Assembly: GCF_000499845.2 (NCBI RefSeq)
Contig: NC_023759.2
Location: forward strand, 42,673,172 to 42,737,171
DNA: 64,000 bases
Reading direction: 5' to 3'
Origin: Phaseolus vulgaris
Lineage: Eukaryota > Streptophyta > Magnoliopsida > Fabales > Fabaceae
Shown: one piece after another, positions 24,119 through 37,150 of the stretch
Position numbering within the stretch: position 1 is the stretch's first letter
How the letters are laid out: each line of letters opens with the position of its first letter
Position numbers and translations under genes: made by a program
Notes under the pieces: generated by a model
What the model saw: the letters and a program-made list of their open reading frames with translations, nothing else
Told to the model about the DNA's origin: nothing
The model's database searches: none

Positions 24119-26290
24119 TAATTCCAACTCCAAGTTATCTATAAAGTTAAGAATTAATTATCTTCTAAGAGTGCTCCATAAGAGAAGAGTAAGCTATATA
24201 TAAAAACAATATATAAGAAAATTAGTTAGATATTTATAAAATATAATTTATGATAATTGAACTAAAAGTGAGAATGAAATAAAACAATTTGTATTTCTAA
24301 ATATCAACTGGAAAAAACATTTTGTTTATTCTTATTCAAACTATATTGTTTGATAATAAACTTAGTTTGAAATGAAATAAATAAATAAAATATTTTAACT
24401 TTAAATCACGTTAATTACCACCGCATTATGAAACATTATGTCTTTTCCGTCATAATTGCATCATTAAAAAATATACGGTGGATCAATAAAAGAATATGAT
24501 AGATATTTTAAAAAGAGAAATATTTTTTTTTTGGTAGTTTCAAGTTAAATTGATGTTTATTTTTAGTCTAAATTTTAAACTTTTAAGGTATTTGTAGTAA
24601 GAAAATAAAAATATTGGAATGGATCCTTGGTATCTTTAACCCTAAAAATGAATACTATTAAGTAATTATTTAAAATACTTTTAACAAGTATATAATTTAT
24701 TTTTTTATAATTTTTTTGTGTGGCCAATGAACACTTTTAGATTTTTAATTATAATACTAATAATTATTATTTTGGACTATCGCTTTTTTTCATCTCTACT
24801 TTCTAAAAATGGGGTGTATGTTTTGCATAATATAAAATATGTAACTTTATGCATGCTCCACTTTCCGTTATAGAAATGTTGGGAACACGTCCTTTCTTTT
24901 TTCATTCTCATCATTTGGATATGCAATGGGGCAATATTTGTTTTCTCTTCCACCAATTGTAAACTAACATGCTGAGAACGTAAGCATCACTCATGCAAAT
25001 ACAGTTGAACTTCATCGATATTGCTTTCTGATACCATCAACTTTCATGGTGGACACAACACAACACAAAACAACACATCCTTAAAGCATATCCAATCCGA
25101 TTCAAGACAAAGACATGCATGAAAACATTGACTCCTTATATATCAAATGGTGTTGGAAAGAACAAGGATGTATGGAGAAAAGTTGGATTGGATAAACCGC
25201 GTGAACCTGCCATCACATCGCAATCGCATGAACAGTACTTTTGATGATTTGGAGAAGAAGCCAGGGACATGCACACAATATGCGACACACTCATCTCTCT
25301 CTACATATTCAGTCAATGACAATTCAAATCATCACCCCAACAGTATCACCTGATGTTGAAATCAATATTTAAAGAGTTCATGACAGACAAAAAAAAAACA
25401 AAGAAAAGTAACTTCAGAAAAGCAAAATACCAAGGAAAAATAAATCTTGTTGAATCATATCTATACTGTTTGAAAACAACCTTTTCATGTAACAAAACTT
25501 AACACCTTCTTAATTTTGTTTTCACTGAAAGTAAAATTGTTGTTGGACTTGTCAGAAATAATAAGGTTGGAATCAAAAGGGAGAGTACATGCAAGAAACA
25601 TTCCAATGTTTTAAGTCAGTAATCATGCAGGTATGTATGTAATAAATGTTCTTGAATCAGTCACTTACTTTGAGTTTCAACTCCTTTTCATGCATTCCAC
25701 GAATATGGATGTTCATAATCTCTTCTCACTGAATGTCATATTTATGTTCTGTCACTGAGACCTCCTTTGCTTGTGTCAACATTCCTTTGGATTGGTTTGA
25801 GTGGATAGAGTATTCTAACTGTATCTGATAACGTGTTCTAGTGTATCTCTAACTCTAGGTTTCCATGATAAAAAATATTAATTTTATGCTATAAATTAAA
25901 ACATACATCTTTCTTTTCATTCTCCATTATACATTATTAATCTTTATTTTGGTTTCTCTTTTAAATATATATTTTGCATAGTATTTTACCAACTATAAAT
26001 TTATTTCCTTTCAAACCATCTCAGGTTACTTTTCTTCTATATATTTGTTCTTCTTACCGATAAATCCCTTTTAAGCTACTCTCTTTTGTACCTTTGAATT
26101 AAATTTCGATATAGTTTCATTTTAAAATTTCAATAGTTAAAATCACAATTTAAGCTATTCATTGTAAAAATAAAATATAATTTATATATAATGATAATTT
26201 TCACAATAATTATTATGAAGAGATTGAATTACTATCACTATAAAAGAAAATTACGATAAGAGGAATGAGAGGATATCAATGCCAGATAAA
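24119..26290. other. Intergenic DNA, no gene recognised
   Basis: The 68-codon frame at 25147-25353 has no domain or splice context. A sequence resembling a tRNA-Met primer-binding site occurs on the minus strand near 25027-25040 but no LTR pair or polyprotein accompanies it. Confidence 0.45.
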
Positions 26291-26299
26291 TTTCCAAAA

Positions 26300-27180
26300 A
26301 GTTCATGAATTTCATTGAATTTGAAATTCAAGTTGTCCAAGCTCGTAGATGGAATAACAATAGTTGGGTATGCAAATTCAAGTAGAGGCGAGAGTGGTTT
26401 GAATGGGAAAGATCCATGGTAGAAACCTTAAAGCTAGACCTAATAAAAATGAGTTCAAATAAAAATAGTCCTGATAGATAGAAGTGGAAAGGGAAAAATG
26501 CAGGATTTTTTTGGTTAGGTCGACATATGACTTCCTACATAATAATAACTTTGATAACTAGGAGAATTTCTTCAATGATATATGAAAATTTATATTGTTC
26601 CAAATGCTAAAACCCAATGGAGGATATGTTTTAATAAAATCCAGTCTAAATTGAATCTGCATAATAGGGGAGTGGTTTTAGGCTCAATTATTTGCCCTCT
26701 TTGTCAACAATAGGTAGAGTCTACCAAACATCTATTTTTTGAATGCAAAATTTTGTGGTAGGTATGAAATTTATGTTTCAAGTGGTTAGGAATTTCGAAT
26801 GCAATACATAATTCTATTTTGAGAATTTTTACCTTTTTAATGGTCTGGGCTTAAGTAAAAGGAAAAATTTAGTTTGGAAGACCACGTGGATAACAGTGAT
26901 GTCAGAAATCTGGTCACATAGAAATAAAATTGTGTTTAAGAATGTAATTTGTGATGGGGGAGGAAATTTTTGGCTTAGCACATATGAAAGGGTGGGTATG
27001 GATCACTAATATGAATAAAAAAATTGATTTCACTTACCCTTTTTAGTGCTTGAGTCCTTTAACATGTTTACAAATGTCATGATATTGGCTCTCTGTGGGT
27101 ACTTTGTATAGGTCTGATGTCTCTTTTTTAGTCTCTCCTAACATTTTTCATTGAAATATATAATGTGGTTATTTTAGAGG
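26300..27180 (+). mobile_element. Second LINE fragment (zf-RVT region)
   Basis: Broken plus-strand frames give ORF2 C-terminal sequence. This includes an upstream W-rich stretch (about 26345-26420), the zinc-knuckle-like CPLCQQ followed by ESTKHLFFECKILW (about 26693-26760), then KRKNLVWKTTWITV and EIWSHRNKIVFKN (about 26855-26945). It differs clearly from the LINE at 13433-14650, so it is a separate insertion or lineage. It is truncated at the 5' side and has no intact frame. Confidence 0.7.
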
Positions 27181-27229
27181 ATGATTTTTAGTTTAGGTAG
27201 CAACATGAAGTCTGCTCGCAAATCTTTTT

Positions 27230-27411
27230 TGGACATGTTAAAACCTTTGTAGCTAATTAGATATCAATTTAGAAATGATTTATCAGTAATAGAAACTACT
27301 TTATATACCAATAGTTTTTTTCGTTTCTAAAATAATATCTAATTTAACTAATATAGTAACTAATTATTTTGTCTCTAAAATTAGGTTTTATTTAATGATT
27401 TTCTAGTAGTG
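27230..27411. mobile_element. Half of a CACTA-like MITE
   Basis: The right part matches the right arm of the complete element at 37151-37533: CTAATTTAACTAATATAG, ACTAATTATTTTGTCTCTAA and a terminus ending GATTTTCTAGTAGTG. The left arm is missing or decayed. Confidence 0.55.
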
Positions 27412-28796
27412 ATTAGTGAAGTTTGAATATTTTATTTTTTTAATGAGTTCTTGTACTTTACAATACTACCACAATAAAACACAATATCATTCCATATATT
27501 GAAAAGACATACATCAACATGTTTATCCATTCATCATATATAATCCCTTCACATATATTCATTTACATGCATTCAAATTTCATCAAATCATGTATACTCA
27601 TTTCATATAACATGTATACACATACATATATATGTATATAAAACATGCATCATCAACACATAATTTCATGTTATCTTATACATGTCTCTTGAGCAATCTC
27701 TCTTTTCAAAAGTAGGACCAAATTATAAATTGAGCAACCTCATGTCATTTAAGGTTGCTTGAGCGATATCAACTCCAAAAAGGAGAGAGTTGATTCAACC
27801 TTTCTCTTGCTCAAGGGTCCTCTTACCTGTTCAACCAATTTCAAGGGAGAGTGAATTAAAGTTGACTTTCCTTCACTTAAGCATCACTTGGTCGCTTGAG
27901 CAATGTAATTTGCCTCACATTCCACCAAATTCTAGAAGTTCATATAAAACTCTAAATCACTTGAATTACCATATGTTACTTGAAAAGTGAGATATCAAGA
28001 GGAGAGAGAATTATTTTGACATCTTTTTTGTTCAAGTCTCAAATCATAACTTGAACAATATGCATTGTCACTTGAGCAATCATTGTAGTACTTGAACAAC
28101 ATTGAATAATATATAATGATTACTTATCACTTGAACATCATTTGAGCGATAGTTCTACACTCAAATAATATATACAATTTTTTAACAACAACAAAAAAAT
28201 GTATGTAATTGCATCCAAACACAAAATTAACCAATTTGAAGCTACTCACCATAATTTGAAGCTATTTTGAAAACCAAATTGAATATGATCCATTTAAATT
28301 ACAATAAACTAGTCCAATTCTCCAATACAATTTAATACATATCCATTCTAGTTATATTATAACTCAAGATAGCTTCAATTCATTATATCATCGCATTCCA
28401 ACATATATAAATCAACGAGAAGCAACATGCCTATCAAAGCAAACTCTATAATACCACAAACATCCACACTAACTAATGGAATTTTCAAAGCTTTAACCTT
28501 ACATAATAATATCTCCTATTTATCATATTATCAATATATTCTTCCTTTGTAGTTGATTAAAACAAATAGTATTTATAATTTCTCTAAATCCTAAAAAAAA
28601 AAAAGATTTATTGCGAGAAAAATACAACCCAAATCAAAATTATAATTGTACTTTCTTGATCTACTTATTATCACTTCCTCAATTATATAATCTATTTATA
28701 AAAATATTACTAATCAGTCAGGAAGTTATAGGAGAATGCATATAATTTACATATATAGAGTTTAAGTTTATATGAAATAAAAATTAATTAGTTATA
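27412..28796. other. Intergenic DNA with dispersed CTTGAGCAAT-type motifs
   Basis: No gene is supported. Between about 27688 and 28150 variants of (C/A)TTGAGC(A/G)AT occur at least eight times, in both TTGAGC and GCTCAA orientation (for example 27688, 27757, 27891, 28071, 28141). I associate this irregular motif with legume LTR-type repeats, but no ends could be placed. Confidence 0.4.
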
Positions 28797-29040
28797 CACT
28801 ACAAAAAAAATCAGTATTATCTACAGATTTTTACCCACAGATTTGAGTCCGTAGGTAAATTCAGCATTACCTACAGATATTACCTACGAACAACATTACC
28901 TACGGACATTACCTACATATTCTGAATACGTAGGTAAATTCAGCATTACCTACCAACTATTCCCCAGGAATTCTGAATCCGTAGGTAAATTCAGCATTAC
29001 CTACCAACTTTTACCTACGGATCTCTATTACCTACCAACT
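28797..29040. mobile_element. CACTA-like transposon end with subterminal repeats (locus A)
   Basis: It begins CACTACAAAAAAAATCAG, the canonical CACTA terminus. It is followed by an array of GTAGGTAAATTCAGCATTAC and ACCTACGGATTT-type motifs in both orientations, the pattern of En/Spm subterminal transposase-binding repeats. No matching right terminus or coding sequence was found. Confidence 0.7.
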
Positions 29041-30530
29041 ATTATACATATTATTAATATTAATATAATAATTTAAATAATATAAAAAGTAATATAATAA
29101 TTTAAATAATATAAATAGTATTATATTAATAATAATAATATTAATGATATTAGTAATATAATAAAATTAATAATATCAGTAATAATAACATTAAATAATA
29201 TAAATAGTGTTAATAAAAATATATATAAAATTAACATTTTTTATAATATTAATAATATTAACATTATTTATAATATTAATAATATTAACATTATTTATAA
29301 TATTAATAATATTAACATTATTTATAATATTAATAAATATTTAATAATATTAATAAATATTTATAATATTAATCATATTTAAATAATATTAATAATATTT
29401 AATAATATTAATAATATTTAATAATATAAATAATATTAATAATATTTAATAATATTAATAATATTTAATAATATAAATAATAGTTAATAATATTAATAAT
29501 ATTTAATAACATTAATAATATTTAATAATATTTAATAATATTAATATTAATAATATTAATAATATTTAATAATATTAATAATATTAATAATATTTAATAA
29601 TATTAATAATATTTAATAATATTAATAATATTTAATAATATTTAATAATATTAATAATATTTAATAATATTAATAATATTTAATAATATTAATAATATTT
29701 AATAATATTAATAATATTTAATAATATTAATAATATTTAATAATATTAATATTATTTAATAATATTAATTTTATTTAATAATATTAATAATATTAATAAT
29801 GATTAATAATACTAATAATGATTAATAATACTAATAATATTTAATAATACTAATAATATTTAATAATATTAATAATATTTAATAATATTTAATAATATTT
29901 AATAATATTAATAATATTTAATAATATTAATAATATTTAATAATATTAATAATATTTAATAATATTAATAATATTTAATAATATTAATAATATTTAATAA
30001 TATTAATACTATTTAATAATATTAATAATATTTAATAATATTAATACTATTTAATAATATTAATAATATTTAATAATATTTAATAATATTAATAATATTT
30101 AATAATATTAATAATATTTAATAATATTAATAATATTTAATAATATTAATAATATTTAATAATATTAATAATATTTAATAATATTAATAATATTAATAAT
30201 ATTTAATAATATTAATAATGTTTAATAATATTACTAATATTTAATAATATTAATAATATTTAATAATATTAATAATATTTAATAATATTAATAATATTTA
30301 ATAATATTAATAATATTAATAATATTTAATAATATTAATAATATTTAATAATATTTAATAATATTAATAATATTAATAATATTTAATAATATTTAATAAT
30401 ATTAATAATATTAATAATATTTAATAATATTTAATAATATTAATAATATTAAATAAGATGAATAATATTTAATAATCTTAATAATCTTAATAATATTTAA
30501 TAATATTAAACAATATTAATAATAATGATG
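29040..30530. repeat. AT-only minisatellite, about 1.5 kb
   Basis: Dozens of near-perfect copies of the 19-bp unit TTAATAATATTAATAATAT occur. The 10- and 9-bp half units are sometimes doubled, and there are rare G or C substitutions. It contains essentially no G or C and lies within the CACTA-like locus, between its subterminal repeats and the tRNA-like segment. Confidence 0.9.
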
Positions 30531-30631
30531 ATATTAAATATATGAAGAATGTTATTAATTTTTATTTTATTAATTATATTAATATTGATAATCATACTTA
30601 TAAATATAATAATAATAATCATGATAACAAA

Positions 30632-30710
30632 ACTTGATTGGTGTAATGGTTAAAGTCTCTATGGACATATCTCAAGGGCCTTGGCTTTGAGTCCCACCAA
30701 GTTTAAATTG
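30632..30710 (+). ncRNA. tRNA-like / SINE-like segment (locus A)
   Basis: TTGGTGTAATGGTTAAAG (30638-30655) matches a pol III A box and GGCTTTGAGTCCC (30683-30695) approximates a B box, with tRNA-like spacing. There is no complete cloverleaf or CCA-proximal stem, so it is a tRNA-derived SINE head or relic, not a working tRNA gene. A related segment at 42978-43040 sits in the same position beside another CACTA-like end. Confidence 0.45.
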
Positions 30711-30719
30711 GTTTTTTCT

Positions 30720-32799
30720 TTTACTAATATAATAAATAAATAATTAGTTGAAATATCTAGAAAGAATATAGAAAATTCATATTTCTACATAGATAAAAAA
30801 AAAAATTAATTATAAGTTTATTTTTAATTTTAAAAAATCACTATTCATTCACTTATTAATTATATTTTTAATATAATAAAATCAAGAATTTTATCTAGTC
30901 ACCAATAATTAATTCATATTATTATAATATAATGATGAAATGATTCTTGTATACTTTGGTATTTTAGTCTCTCAAAATTTGTTCTTATAGTATTTCAATA
31001 TGAGACTTTAAGAAACTTTAATGTCATTTGATTTTTCGATCTCGTATGACTTGATGGTCAAATGATCACCAATCCTCGAACTTATCATCTAGATCATAAA
31101 CTAAATTAATTATCAATAACCACCTCAAAAGGAGAATTTAATCAATAACCTTAATCAAAGATTAGACTATTAAACAAATTATAAGCATATGTTACCAAAA
31201 ATATTGAACCTAAACAAAGTATATAATAGTAAAGATGCATCCAATATAGTATAAATAGATTGTACAGATAAAAGGTAAAAGATAAGTTCAATGACATTTA
31301 TAACTTAGATGTTCTATAATAACTTGAGCATTTAAATGTCTTTATAAATATACATCATCTTTTAAATAAGATTGATAAGAAACTGTAAGCAGATCGAGAG
31401 AAGTCATTAAAAAAAAAAAACTAAAGAGGATTGAGACAAAATTAAAATCGAAAGAAAACCTAGACCTGAAGAAATTGTGGTTTAGTTACACTAGTTCTGG
31501 TGTTGTAAGAACAAATAGTTTTGAAATTATTATTTTCTTAAAAATAAAGTTCATACTAAAAGACAAAGACACAGTATGTGTCCGTGCAGGAACAAAGTAA
31601 AAAGCAATTGCACATTGCCGAAAGATAAGAAAAAGAAGAAAAATAAATCATAATAATGCTATTTTCTTAATTGAAGCCTCTTCATCTTTCACAGTAAAAA
31701 AAATCCTCTCAATGCTCCGTTTATTAGTTTAACTTGTAATTTACTATTTTCACTAATGATTGATTTTACATAAAATTATAAACAAAGAAAAGACAGATAC
31801 AAGAAATTACATAATAGATTCTATTTCAACCGTTTATCCCAACTCCTTTTTACTACTATAATTTTATGATCTACCTTAACTCCTACTACCTTGAACTATT
31901 TCAACAAATCAACAACATAATAATATTCTGACGACGAAAAAAATCTGAAATAAAAAATGGGAAAGGGAAAATCATAGTATTCACTATCAATAGGGAGAAA
32001 CATGGCTATACATAAAGGGCCATTTTGAAGGAGTGAAATCGAAATAATGCTCGAAGCTTTTTGAAGGAGCACAACATTATTTGAACATGTTTTCCTTGAA
32101 GGGAAACTTCCCTTTTTTGTTGGAACAAGTTTACTTACTATGTCACATGATATAAATATAAAGGTATATAAATTTTATATTTTATATCATATATTGAAAA
32201 TTTTAACAAAATAATAATTTTTTATAATGTTTTATACTTCACATAGATTATTAATGAACTGATGTAAAATAATGGTTATCATAAAGGTTTGTTTTTCAAC
32301 TATCAATATCTATTTTACTTTTATTCTTGAATATGAAGTTGAAAAATTAAAAATAATTAGTTGAATAATTAATTTCTCTTATTCCGTTGTCATTTCTTAT
32401 TTTTTTTTCGTTTCTAAATCTCAAATTTTAACTTTCTATGTGTACCTTTTTAAAGTACTTCAATACTAATTAAGTGTTCGATATTAGATGTATAATAAGT
32501 ATTGTCTTAATTACATACCTTTACTTTATATATTTATGGAAATAAAATAACTCATTATTGTTTCTCATCTCTAATTCTATCAAAATTTCAAAATATTAAT
32601 AAAACTCAATTTCCTTTTTCTTTTCTTATTCTTGCGGATGAAATTGTGCTATTTTTTTAGATTAATATAAAATAAATAAATAATAAAAAGTGTGTTAAAT
32701 TTGATGAGAATAGAAAAAAGAGTTCAACTTTGAAACATTGTTACTATAAATAATTTTAATTAGAAAAATCATTTATAAATCAAGTAATGTGAATGTAGT
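30720..32799. other. AT-rich intergenic DNA
   Basis: No gene, terminal repeat or conserved domain is recognised in this 2 kb. The open frames are short and of low-complexity composition. Confidence 0.5.
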
Positions 32800-32808
32800 G
32801 ATTAATAA

Positions 32809-33921
32809 GGTTTTTTGACCATGATGGAGTTATTTTTTTTTGTTTTTACTAAAATGGGGTCCGTTTAAAAAAAATTACAAATTTAGGCAAGTCGTGTCTA
32901 ATTGGGACGACTTCATATGCAGAAGTCGTTCCAATTAGGCACGACTTCTGTCATGTCATATTAAAGTCGTGTCAACTTGACACGACTTCTGCCCTGTCAT
33001 ACTGAAGTCGTGCCAACTTGGCACGACTTCTGCCCTGTCATACAAAAGTCGTGTCAACATCATCCATGCACTATCGACCCACAATGCCCTCACCAGCATC
33101 TCATAATGAAGCCAATAACAACGATGATGAACATGTCGTTGATGATCCTCTTCCACGAAGACCTTGACGACAAATACGAAGACCACATTGTGTCACGTCT
33201 TCCCATAAATAATTTACTTCTAGTTCAACTTTATAGTTTTATTTTATATCTTGTAATGAATCTTACTAATTTGTTTAGATCTAATTAATCTATTCTCATC
33301 ATTACATGTTCTGTAAAATCATTACTTCTCAAGCTATTTATTTTGCAAATTCACAACAATAATTCTCTATTTATTTTCCAAATACAATAAATTTTCATTT
33401 ATGTATTTATTTCCAAATTCAATAACAATTTTCTTCATTTTTTAATTAATCAAATAATCAAGTTATTGTATTACATTACTGTCAAACATGATCCATACAC
33501 GATTATCCAATTTTTTATTCCTTAAAACTAACACTCTTAGAAAATTATGTATCAAATTAATTTTTAACATTACATAACTTACTACCCAATATATAAACAA
33601 TAAAATAAAATAAAAATAAAAAAATATGACGTGGCAGAAGTCGTGCCAACTTGACACGACTTCTGTATGACAGGGCAGAAGTCATGCCAAGTTGACACGA
33701 CTTCAATATGACGGGGCAAGTTGGCACGACTTCAGTATGACAGGGCAGAAGTCGTGCCAAGTTGGCATGACTTTAGTATGACATGACAGAAGTCGTGTCT
33801 AATTGGGACGACTTCTGCATATGAAGTCGTCCCAATTAGGCACGACTTGCCTAAATTTGTAATTTTTTTAAACAGATCCCATTTTGGTAAAAAAAAAAAA
33901 AACCATCATGGTAAAAAAACC
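32809..33921. mobile_element. Mutator-like (MULE) element with palindromic subterminal repeats
   Basis: Long terminal inverted repeats begin GGTTTTTTGACCATGATGG on the left and, reversed, GGTTTTTTTACCATGATGG on the right. They share ATTACAAATTTAGGCAAGTC and then arrays of GTCGTGCCAACTTGGCACGA, itself a palindrome. A perfect 9-bp target duplication GATTAATAA (32800-32808 and 33922-33930) is diagnostic for Mutator. Each arm is about 250 bp. The 560-bp centre is non-autonomous. On the plus strand at about 33061-33204 it has a broken frame (one TGA) ending in an Arg/Pro-rich tail like the C-terminal tail of MULE-associated plant mobile domain proteins; that resemblance is weak. Confidence 0.9.
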
Positions 33922-35944
33922 GATTAATAATTATAAGGTGAAATATGTTTACATTGAAATATTCGTTTAAATATTATAATACGAAATTAGTTTTATTTTT
34001 TATTTAAAGTTTAAATCATCCATATGGTTATAGTATTAAAAAAATTATATAGATGAAATTAATTTAATTCAAAATTTTATTTCATTAACTCATCAAAAAA
34101 TAGTTATAATAGACATATCAAAATAATAACAATTTTTTAAAAATTTAATAATTATTTCACATATAAAATGGTTTATTTCCATTATTTTTATATTATAAAT
34201 ACTTGGTCTAAAATTTAAAGATAAAAAAACAATAATTTCAATTATAGGAATCTATCGTTGTATGAAAATTGAAAATTATAGTGTTAAAAGATTGAGTCTA
34301 ATTGCAAAGAAAACAAAAGATGTAATAATTACAAAGATTGAGATAGAAAATTTTTATTCTATACTATTTTTTAAATTATGAAGATAATAATACACCTACG
34401 TGTTTACCACTTGCTGGGCATGGCCCGGAAAAGGCACGTGATCACGCCGCGATGTTTGGTAAAAGTTGTATAGGTTAAAATGCAAAGACAAACTACGTTG
34501 CCAGGGATCCACTTCGCTATTCTTGCAATATCCTACACCTTTTATCACATGTTTTACTTTTTATATCAGTTTTTTTTTTCTTTCTCTTTATCAAAACTAA
34601 TAGTAGTGAACTTAAATGATTTTCAAATGGAACGAAGCACTGAAAGCCTTTGTATTATTTGATAATTATGCTATTAAAATATAACTATAATTCTTTTAAA
34701 TCAAATTAACATGGGATAAGATTGTTATGATTTAATTAATGTTAATATTTTTTACCACAAATGTATTAAGATTCGCCTCCTAGGATAGAAGAAGAAGAGA
34801 TACAGAGAACAAGTAAATACTTTCAAGAAAGTAAAATCGAAAATTTTAAAGTGTAAAATGGAAATAATTTAGGACTAGTTGCCTTTTGTAATACGAAAGT
34901 GCATATGATCATGATATAAAGTGTGGAATTAGGAACCTCCATTAAATGATATAAACTTCATTGTTGTCTTGTCTCCTATGATTTCTGTGAATGTTGTGAG
35001 AAAAGTTATTTGAAACATGGTTTTAAAGAAGAAGCTTTTTAGAAGGAAGAAGTAGATTGGTAACATAATACCTAAGTGGACCCAAAAAGTTTCATGGAAA
35101 GAAATCACTCGCAGAGATTAATTTTGTGAACAGACAAATGAAAAATGGGGTACTTGGAATCTTAGATATTATTTGACTATTTGTTTGCCACAATGAAGGT
35201 GAATGACTACATCTCATGTGTGCTCTGTCTGGTCCCATCAACCGACGAACATTGGATTAATCCTTAGGTTTTAAAGCTACAAACATATCAAACATGGAAA
35301 TGAGTAAGCATAGATCAACCCAACAACAAAAGTAGAAACATTTCAGCTATACATTACTCACGTTCAAGTCACATTTTATGATATAGTACTCAAAAGTTTA
35401 TTCATGCATCTTTCAATGTTTTCTCTTTTTGTTGTGGTTTTATGATATGAGTTTTGCATTGAATGTGGATAAGTGAGAAGAAAACTCATAAACTTAATGT
35501 TTTAAGATTTTAGATTGAAAGTAAAATCATGTCTCTCATACATAAGTTTAATTTAACTCCAAGTCATGGACCTTGATATTGTTGTATTGGAAAATAAGTC
35601 TACCATTATTAATGACCTTAGTACGTAGTAATAAACATAAAACCTATTATAAAGTTTAAAAAACCAAGCATATTTAACTTGATGTTTATGACCATGACTA
35701 TTCCACTCTCTTCAAAATTAAGTGCCGAAGAATTTATGATTAATGGGAAAGTCTTCCTAAACAACTAATATGTCTCTTATCGGAATAATGATAAGCGCAT
35801 TGATCATCATGATATTATACATGAACATATTATGAAATGCGAAATATTACAACCAGATTTAAGATTTTGAGCATGTTGTAAATGAATTTTCTTTTTACAA
35901 TTTATTCTTAACTTATTAGTATAACTCGTTTTGAATAAGTTATA

Positions 35945-36200
35945 ATTGATAGAAAAAACGCAGCGGAAGCAACACACAATCATGAATCAACTGCAGAAAA
36001 ATAAACGATACAAGATTTAACGTGATTTGGTCGCCAACTGCAATCCACATCCACACAGACAACTATTAGGTTTTCATTTATTTTATCATGTTGCATACCG
36101 ATTACAGGTACAATGATCTCTTTAAATAAAAATTATAAAGGGACCCAATGATTAAACTTACTCACTAGACACGTTTCTAGTCACCCCAACCCAATTGATT
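35945..36200. repeat. Possible copia-type LTR remnant
   Basis: The stretch around GATTTAACGTGATTTGGTCG (about 36015-36034), with the nearby CAATCCACATCCAC, resembles a motif common in plant copia LTR/leader regions. No partner LTR or protein was found. Confidence 0.3.
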
Positions 36201-37023
36201 TTGGCTCTATACTCAATAATAATAACATTAAAAATAAATAAAATGTACATCAGTTACACAATGTTTGTTTATAAGGTTTTTTCTCAATAATTTACCTATT
36301 TTAAAAAGTTAGTTTATAATAATAAATTTATCTATAATTGTATTCTTTCCCTAAAATACTTTATAAATTATTTTATACAAATACTCTCTCTCTCTTTTTA
36401 TATTAATATTTTAAAAATTAATTTTCTCTATAATTTTATTTAATATTATTTAAATTAATCTCGTCTCTTTGAAAGTAACCATTATGTGGCTACTATATTT
36501 TAAATTATATTAAGAAAATAAAGTTTATGTCTTTAACTTATAATATCGATAACTTTTTTTAAGGTAAAAACATCAATTAAATAAAGGTATTTTAAAAAAT
36601 TAATCCATCAAATAATTATAAATGCTCAAGAAAATTATTAAATAATAATTAAAGTTAGAGACCACAAATAATTAGTTTTTATATTGACTAAATTAGACAT
36701 TGTTTTAAAAACTACAAAACTATTGATATTTAAAGTGGTTTCTATTATTAATAAAAAATTATAAAATAATTTTTAAATTAACATCTAAATTAGCTATCAA
36801 AGTTGTCGTTATTAATATTTTAAATTCTAAATTAATATCTAATCGACCCGCCACTCACGTCCATTCCGCATATACACTCTCTTTACCAACTTCTTCTCCA
36901 AATTCTCCTCCAAAGCCCAATATGATAACAATAAATGGTTCTTGGACATCAATATCGTATTGCTTGACGAATTAGAATACGGGAACGTTCACGAGAAATT
37001 AAACTTGCACGAGCTGTGATTTT

Positions 37024-37119
37024 GTTTATGAGTTTGGAATTAGGGTTTGTGCATATGGAGAGGTAATATTTGCTTATGAGTTTGGGATTAAGATTTATGC
37101 GGATGGAGAGATAATATTC
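37024..37119. repeat. Tandem duplication of a 48-bp unit
   Basis: Two adjacent copies read TTATGAGTTTGG(A/G)ATTA(G/A)G followed by (G/A)TTT(G/A)TGC and GGAGAG(G/A)TAATATT. They differ at a handful of positions. Confidence 0.8.
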
Positions 37120-37150
37120 AAAAGTTAAAAATAAATATAATTAATAATTA

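Larger units (their letters stand above)
33931..37150. other. Intergenic DNA, mostly AT-rich
   Basis: No gene is supported. A GC-richer patch at 34385-34520 contains a CACGTG G-box but no exon. A probable LTR-type remnant lies at about 35945-36200, a decayed CACTA-like MITE at about 36600-36830 and a 48-bp tandem duplication at 37024-37119. Confidence 0.45.

Noticed and set aside
25027..25040. Minus-strand LTR retrotransposon suggested by TTGATGGTATCAGAAAGC
   Set aside because: It resembles a tRNA-Met primer-binding site, but no LTR pair and no gag or pol sequence lies on either side.
28797..30530. CRISPR-like array
   Set aside because: The repeats are CACTA subterminal motifs and an AT minisatellite in a plant nuclear genome; there is no repeat-spacer regularity and no cas gene.
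30632..30710. Functional tRNA gene
   Set aside because: A and B box-like words exist but no acceptor stem, anticodon stem pairing or pol III terminator context could be assembled; the same holds for 42978-43040.
34385..34520. GC-richer patch with CACGTG as a promoter or exon
   Set aside because: No open frame with splice sites, no TATA box at a sensible distance and no downstream gene.
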